Part shown: one piece after another, positions 58,036-64,000 of the stretch
Position numbering within the stretch: the stretch's first letter is position 1
How the letters are laid out: the number at the start of each line of letters is the position of its first letter
Source of the DNA: Symsagittifera roscoffensis
Taxonomy: Eukaryota > Xenacoelomorpha > Acoela > Convolutidae
NCBI RefSeq assembly: GCF_963678635.1
Contig: NC_087065.1
Coordinates: forward strand, 13,182,743 to 13,246,742
Length of the DNA stretch: 64,000 nucleotides
Direction of reading: 5' to 3'
Position numbers and translations under genes: made by a program
Notes under the pieces: model-generated
Databases searched by the model: none
What the model saw: the letters and a program-made list of their open reading frames with translations, nothing else
Told to the model about the DNA's origin: nothing

Positions 58036-61000
58036 GTACTGAAATTGTGCATTAATTATTTTCTACTCAATTAATATAATTTTAAAAATGGCATAATTCG
58101 ATTTGATTATCTGACATCAAAAACACTGAGTTCTGCTAAAATTTTGGGACCATTGCAATATTTTCTATATTTTCTAATGAAATATACTTTAACTCAATAC
58201 GATTATATTCAAAGACGGGTAGTTAGTTACTCTGCAACTCTGTTGAGAGCAGATAATTTATGATTTCAAGGTTAAAAAATAATATGTGGGACCAGGAATT
58301 CGGTGATTTTACGTTAGTGCTTAAAATTTGATATTCACTAAATAATATTTAATTTTAGTTTTTTTTTCTGGAAAGATATCTCAAAGGCAAGGAAATTTGG
58401 TTGTTGTGCAAGTAGCACAGAATTTGAGACCACGCAAATTTTTCTAACTTAACGAAAAAGTAATTAAAAATGCAAAAAAAAATTGTTTATATGTTGTTTA
58501 TATTTAATAAGTGCGAAGAGACAAGTTAAAAGTATAGTAACTACTTAAAATAGCGTAAATATGAAAAAACAACTTATAATTAGACAGGAAATTCAGTCTG
58601 AAATTCCAGTCTAAAACATCATTAGTCTCCAGAACGATTTTTTATGGAATCCGAATTTCGGCTTAAATAGCTGAAAAACACACTTGATCCATTAGTTTTT
58701 TGAGACACCTAAAAATTGGGAAAAACCCTCCGTACGTTATAGTTCCTTCCCTTCGCTTTGTAAATGAGTCGAAACACTATATAGACTGTTGCTGCAAGAA
58801 AAGCACAATGTTCCGAGCTCCGTAACTTCTGCTAAATTAAAAATTTAGAAAAACTCATTCGTTTTCTTAGGTGGGAAAGAAATTAAAGGCCAGAATAACA
58901 AACAGTTAAAGAAAAAAATGATAACCGGTTACAGGTCAAGTAGCACAATGTTCCGACCATAGTCTTGAAACAACAAAAAAGTTTTTTTTTTCTAAAACTT
59001 AGGCATATTCGACAGTCATAATGTAATAGGCAAATTGGAAAACAGTTTTTGTAGAAAAATGAATAGAACAACGAAAAAAAAACCATCGTGAAAAATCAAC
59101 AAAAAATGTTCACAGAAATTATTTGAATTTTGAAACAATGTTTTTGGAAGTTTTCGATTCCCAAAATGGCGCAAAGAAACTCAATTAAATAACTTTACTT
59201 GGGTAAAACTAAATTTTTATGACTTAAATCAAGCCTCAATAAGCCATTCTAAGCCTGCTCGCTTACCATAATCGCTCGAAATTAGACCAAACATCAAAAC
59301 GACACTGAGAAAAACTTTTCGAAATTTTTAATTTCGTTCGAATTACGACTGAAACGGCTTTAATATGATATATCACTCGACATTTTAAACTTCAAAAATG
59401 TTGTCTGTCAAGAAATGTTGTCTGTTTTTTCTAAAACGTCTGTTTTTTTTTCTAAAACGTTGTCTGTTTTTGCCAAAACGTTGTCTGTTTTTGGTAAAAT
59501 TTCGAACGGGTACATTAAGCTCTGAAAACTAAGTTTTACTACAAATAAAACAGTTTTTGAAGCTTCATTTAGCGCTTCTTTACCGATAGATAGTTTTGTT
59601 CGATTTTTCTGTTTTCAACTTTTTGATTGATTTTTTGTTTGATTTCTCTCGTGTGGTCCGGAAATTTCTGTGCTACTTGCACAGCAACACTGGCTACTCT
59701 TGATTATTTACTGATTTGTTCACAGCGAATACACGAGAGACATTGGACAGCAACCCTGAAGGTAGAAAAAGCTGCGATGAGATGAGAGCGTGTGTGAGTT
59801 GGAACAACTGTTCCCTCCCTCCACAGAAGACAAAAACCAAACATAATAAACACAGAGGGTATTCAGACAACACGCATCAACATGGAAATCATCATAACTC
59901 CCTCGAAACATCAGCAGTAGAGTGGGAAGAAAGGAACAGTAACGGTTCTTGTGGACCTCCTTGTTTCCACAGAATCCACTCCGAGGAGTTGCAAACTCCC
60001 TTTCAGAAGCAAAAGAACCAAGTTCGAACTGCTGTTCTATCCCGCATCGACCGCAATAGCAGCAAAACTATCACTTCTGACAAACAGCTTTTTGTTAATC
60101 ATGGTGCTTTTACAGACAGTTCAAACTTAAGTTCCCAAAAGGGAGTTGACCAAGATAGCGGGTGTGCATGTTCGCCGGAAACGTCCACTAAGCTGATAAA
60201 AGTTGCAAACCATCGCAACGGTCATTCAGAGATTCACGCCGAAATTCCTCATCATAACCCTAAGTCATATCAGAACCCTTTTGAGAATCACTCAATCAAG
60301 AACTGTTTAGACAATCATGAGTCAGAACTCGATTGCGAAAATGGTTCAGTACTTTGCAGCTGCAGATCAAAGACAATGACAAGTTTTAGTCCTAATCATC
60401 ACGAGAAACGACGCAATAGTTTGGACTGCGACAACTTGAGACAATTTTGGGATCGTGGGCACCAACATCTACGAATGTCTAACATAATTGTACATAATGA
60501 ACCATCTAATAATGTGCAATGTAGTTGTGGAGGATCGAGTCAGACTACAAATGATGATGATGACCAAGAAAATGACAATTATAAAGTCAATGATAACAAT
60601 TATGATTACACTTATGACGACTGTGATGCAAGCAAGAGCCAAGAGAACGAATGTTGCTGTGATTGTGAGGACTACTGCAGTCTGAGTCTCTGTTCGGATG
60701 GTCAAGACAGTGACTCATCGTGCTCCTGCTGCAGTTGCTCCGACATCTCCGTCGCATCGGAAGGTTTCTACAAAAACGACTTATTTTAATTAGGATCTTT
60801 GCAGTAATTGAAGGCTTTCATTTAAGAGCCAAAATGTTCTGGACCCGGCAAACAAAAAGAAAACGCACAAAAATGCCTTTTATGAGAACCTTTCGTACAT
60901 TTTTGGTCGCGCTATCTCATCAACATAGTAAAATGATGAGTTACCCATACTTGGATGTCAAAATTAATAAGTAAAGGGCTCTTTCGTAGGCGAATGCACG

Positions 61001-62006
61001 ATGGAAGGCCTTTCTTTTCAAATTAATCTTTGTTTTAGGAACACAAACAGAACATTTCAACCTGTATTACGAATCTGTGCAGGAAGAGAAAGAAGCAGAA
61101 GAAAATGACTGTTGTTGCACTTGTGAATTTTCCCCTTCACGCTCGTTGGACCCTTCAAAGACACCCATTCAATTGCCACCTGTCCCGCCAGTACGACAAC
61201 ATTCGAACAATCACAGTCAGCCGAGTGACGTCATTATGAGGAAACACTTCTCGACATTTAACCCACCAATTCAGCAGAGTCCGAGACAGACGCCTCTACC
61301 ACCATCATCTCACTTCAACCGGAGGTCATACTCCAACGAAATCTACAGTCTCGCCCCACATTGCGAAGAGCAAGTAGTCACTACCAATTTAGACTACTGT
61401 GTAGACTCCTACACAGATTACGAAGAGGCAACGCTCAGACCCCAAAAACATCAAACGATAGATTCCAACCCCTTAGAAGTTTATATCGAAGACCCTATCT
61501 CCAGCAACCGCAACAGTTTCCTTTCAACATTCGCGGGATCCCAGAGTGGAAACGCCCCTGTTGCGAGGTGTACCTTGAGCATAGACACTGATACTCTATA
61601 TCAGAAGCAGTACTCAAACGAGCAGGCTTTGAGGAATCAATGCAACATGCAGAGCTTCAACAGCATCACCACTCCTTCTTGTAACGGTAGTTGGGGTACA
61701 AAGAGCGCAATCAACAACAACCCTTACTGTTCGCCCATGGTCGCCAGAAGACTCCTGGCACATCAGACCCACAGCAGTTCCCACAGTCTGGTTAGGACTC
61801 GCTACGGCAGTCTGGACAATATAAATGAAACTATGGAGCAACACGACGACAGTCTCTCTGAGACTTCAACTGATTTCCAGACGGCAGGCGAGACTCTCAA
61901 CATCGGCAAAAGTGACACACTCACAAAGAAGATGAAGAACAAATGGAGGATGATGAGACGTGCAATTAAAAGAGCACCTAGTTTGAGAAAGAACTCAAAA
62001 GACTAA
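57729..62006 (+). CDS. Three-exon gene, unrecognised 770-residue protein
   Basis: Exons 57,729-58,035, 59,726-60,763 and 61,039-62,006 join with both introns in phase 1 and give 771 codons including the stop, with no internal stop. Donors read CAG|GTACTG and AAG|GTTTCT, acceptors TTCACAG and TTTTAG. An in-frame TAA at 57,705-57,707 precedes the ATG, supporting this start unless an upstream exon exists. The protein is mostly low-complexity and hydrophilic (His/Gln, then Asn/Asp/Ser, then Ser/Pro/Thr), with two Cys clusters, a proline motif and a basic C-terminus. There is no signal peptide or membrane segment, suggesting a cytoplasmic or nuclear, largely disordered scaffold or regulator; this is inference. 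Function and family unknown. Confidence 0.75.
58036..59725 (+). other. Intron 1 (1690 bp)
   Basis: GT at 58,036 and AG at 59,724-59,725; AT-rich. It contains the short tandem repeat at 59,399-59,505. The 67-codon minus-strand frame at 58,883-59,086 is low-complexity and unconvincing. Two occurrences of GCAAGTAGCACA-type sequence (about 58,408 and, inverted, near 59,672) and AAGTAGCACAATGTTCCG near 58,936 hint at a dispersed repeat. Confidence 0.65.
59399..59505. repeat. Short tandem repeat, ~20-23 bp unit
   Basis: Five irregular copies of (GTT)GTCTGTTTTTnnnAAAACGTT, with variable T-run length, lie within intron 1 of the gene. Replication slippage is the simplest explanation. Confidence 0.85.
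59726..60763 (+). CDS. Exon 2: residues 103-448, Asn/Asp- and Cys-rich
   Basis: Opens with ANTRETLDSN after the acceptor. It is rich in Asn, His, Ser and Asp, with scattered Cys, an acidic Asp/Asn tract (about residues 375-410) and a dense Cys cluster at about 411-445 (CCCDCEDYC and SCSCCSCSD). The Cys spacing does not match a zinc finger I know. It might bind metal or be palmitoylated; neither is shown by sequence alone. The donor at 60,764 lies just before an in-frame stop 25 bases further on. Confidence 0.7.
60764..61038 (+). other. Intron 2 (275 bp)
   Basis: GT at 60,764 and AG at 61,037-61,038. A second acceptor-like TTTGCAG at about 60,799-60,805 would open a 56-codon basic frame ending in a stop at 60,972-60,974, giving a truncated isoform. 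The phase of the main acceptor fits the exon 3 frame exactly, so the main model is preferred. Confidence 0.65.
61039..62006 (+). CDS. Exon 3: residues 449-770, Cys, Pro and basic motifs
   Basis: Starts TQTEHFNLYYESVQEEKEAEEN, then CCCTCEF (residues 473-479) and LPPVPPVR (494-501), which fits a class II SH3-binding motif (PxxPxR). A long Ser/Thr/Pro/Asn-rich part carries several RR-x-S-type and SP sites suited to phosphorylation. The last 30 residues (KKMKNKWRMMRRAIKRAPS) are strongly basic and helical, a possible nuclear-localisation or membrane/nucleic-acid contact. The stop is at 62,004-62,006. Confidence 0.7.
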
Positions 62007-62225
62007 AGAACTCAAACTTAGCGTTGCAGGACATTTTGCATACATACCAACAACGTGTTTTTCAATTTCAAATCCAATATACTGAATTAGTTAAATTAAA
62101 AATGTTTGACGAGGTTTTGATAGGCTATTTTGATAGATTTAGTTCATTTTTAATATAAAATTTTTCAAAAAACGTGTATTCAATCAGTGCCTTTTTAGGC
62201 GTAAAGAAGCTGCAACAAAACTACA

Positions 62226-62231
62226 AATAAA
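62226..62231 (+). terminator. Candidate polyadenylation signal
   Basis: AATAAA lies 220 bases after the stop codon of the three-exon gene, in AT-rich sequence. It is the first canonical hexamer after the stop that I find on the plus strand. Chance occurrence is possible in such AT-rich DNA. Confidence 0.4.
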
Positions 62232-64000
62232 AATTACAAATACTAGAAAAAGTGAAACGGAAATTCTGCAAAACGAAAACGAAACATATCTGAGAAAAAG
62301 TTGCTCTTTTGTTGACCTTCAAAAGCAATCTATCAATCTAGAAAAAATTGAACGCCCATTTAAAAACTAAGTTACGTTGTTAGAATACAGAAAAAGCCAA
62401 TTTCATTAAAAATTATTTTTACTTATTGTATAAGAAAAAAATCATATCATGAACATGCCACAGCAGATGAATGATATCATCAATCAGGTAGAAGAAGTGA
62501 GCTTAAACTATTTGTTAAAATTTGAACGAGAGGTGAAGGATTCGATTCTAATCAAAAAACCTCCATTGATCTGAGAAAGTACTCTGGTGATTTTAAAGAA
62601 AAAAAAATCAATTTCTTTGTGATATGACTGTATTTTTCCAATATTTGGGATCCATTTATGTAACCGAGAGCTCATTCAGTGCGTACCAGATTAATCCGGA
62701 TACTGAGAACCTACCCGATGGATGACTCCTACGCTCAGATTGAAGGACAAATAGGTTATTTCCAAGTTACAAAAAAACTTGAATAAAAGCACACAATGGG
62801 AAGAAAGTGTACACGAATGAACGTCTCCCTCCAACTCAGACAAACATAAGCTAAGAAGCAATCAAAACTGATTTCATCACATCATCGTGGATTTGCAGCG
62901 TAATTGTTTTGTGTAAAAACGAGCGTGGGCAAGTTCGGTATGAAAAAGGGGACACGGACAATTTAAAAACTATGGGACATGCTATCAAAAACAACCCATG
63001 GATAGAAGGGCGACGAAATTTGCAAAGCGGTGCAGCCGAATGGGAAAATCAAGAAACTCTATGATAGTGTTATTCTCGAATTGAAAAAGTGAAAACGCGG
63101 AAATTAAAAGCGTGTGACTTCGAATGCACTCTGTTTGTTAGAGATGGGAGCAGTCCCTCGTAGCTAAAACTATGAGTTGAAAACCATTGAATGAGCAAAA
63201 TTGTTGGCATTACGAAAAAACTAATTTTTCTAAGAAAATAGTCAGTTTCTCATTATCTGCTCTTTTCGACAATTGATCACTTTTTTCTCATCCGTAGACA
63301 AAAGAAACTCCTACAGGTGAAACTCCTTTTTTGTTACATCTAGTTTTGAATCAAGAACAACTTTAGTGCTCAAAATCAACGGTAAAGTAATTTTTTTGTT
63401 TTACAACAATCAAGAGATCTTTACTCATGTTGCAATTACAAGCGAAAAAGTCAATTAGGATGAAAATTCTTTGTAGTTGAGATTAATTGCGAATATCATT
63501 AACTATAATTTACTTGTCTTTTTTCTGTTTCTGTTTTTTCGATTCTTTTAATTGTTCTAAAAATTTTATTTCAGCTGAACTATGTTTTCTAGTTTTTTAC
63601 TGAGACAAATTAGTCAGCTAGTAGTAGTGTCGTTGCATTTTTCAGCAACCGGAATTAAAAATTATTCAATTGAGATAAAGACCCATAGTTGCGCTTTCAT
63701 AAGTTATGGTTAAATTGAACTAAATTAATAACAAAATAGAAATGAAACTGACCTAAATAGGAACGAGCCAATACATTGAATCAGCAGAACTCTGCCGGTC
63801 AAACAGATATGCGCACTGTATGCGAGTACATGAATGTTGATTAGTCATAGTCGACTAGTCAATCTAAATTTTGAAAACAGCCTGTTCATATTTGAGCATT
63901 TTTTTAAATGATAGTAATAGAATAATCCAAAAGCAGCGAATCAAACAAAGACGTAGTTTTCACCGTTTTTTTTTACTGTGATGATCCAACGCAGCTCTAT
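62232..64000. other. AT-rich non-coding region
   Basis: No supported gene. A 40-codon plus-strand frame at 62,450-62,572 (starting MNMPQQMNDIINQ) has a donor-like CAGGTAGAA inside it and could be an exon or chance. The 62.68-63.15 kb stretch is somewhat GC-richer and could be an old transposon fragment, but I cannot identify it. Confidence 0.4.

Noticed and set aside
60469-60705. Minus-strand hydrophobic ORF that could look like a membrane protein
   Set aside because: Shadow of the Asp/Asn-rich coding sequence of exon 2 on the plus strand.
62450-62572. Small ORF beginning MNMPQQMNDIINQ with a donor-like site
   Set aside because: Too short and no partner exon identified; not strong enough for a gene call.

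Overview
The window is eukaryotic DNA, most likely from an invertebrate animal. It has one intron-containing gene with GT/AG splice sites, and several layers of decayed LTR and LINE retrotransposons. There is no sign of bacterial operons, rRNA or tRNA genes, or CRISPR. The species cannot be fixed from the sequence. The retroelement protein families (Ty3/Gypsy gag-pol, and a LINE with an NNYRGI-type reverse transcriptase) look like those of marine invertebrates, but that is an impression, not a demonstration.

Layout. 1-6.9 kb: a plus-strand element remnant with a leader rich in CCGGAGGGGT motifs, a gag-like coiled-coil ORF, and a segment homologous to the C-terminal part of an unassigned 'ORF3' found again further right. 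6.9-12.0 kb (A), 19.0-22.0 kb (B) and 22.0-26.9 kb (C): three minus-strand copies of one small LTR element. It encodes gag and a retropepsin but shows no reverse transcriptase or integrase; in their place lies a coiled-coil plus J-domain-like reading frame. 12.0-13.4, 26.9-28.3 and 45.1-45.76 kb: three same-strand copies of an LTR-like repeat, here called X. 13.5-19.0 and 28.3-31.8 kb: two copies of ORF3. The first is split by a 5'-truncated LINE (16.22-18.68 kb), and the second copy gives the empty site. 31.9-42.7 kb: a decayed Ty3/Gypsy element on the minus strand (gag, reverse transcriptase with YVDD, RNase H, long tether, integrase, then a macro/SGNH-like reading frame). A tandem duplication of about 3 kb repeats its tether-integrase-macro part. 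43.07-43.66 kb: a minisatellite. 45.76-49.2 kb: a second decayed gag-pol fragment, on the plus strand.

49.2-57.7 kb is AT-rich sequence with no gene I can support. 57,729-62,006 holds the only intact gene: three exons with consistent phases encoding a predicted 770-residue protein. It is rich in His/Gln, Asn/Asp and Ser and has two cysteine clusters, a proline motif and a basic C-terminus; I do not recognise its family. The rest, to 64 kb, is AT-rich and non-coding as far as I can see.

Most retroelement reading frames are broken by stops and frameshifts, so they are described as remnants. The most interesting material is the accessory coding capacity of the LTR elements (macro/SGNH-like, J-domain-like, and the large unassigned ORF3) and the duplication history that links them.
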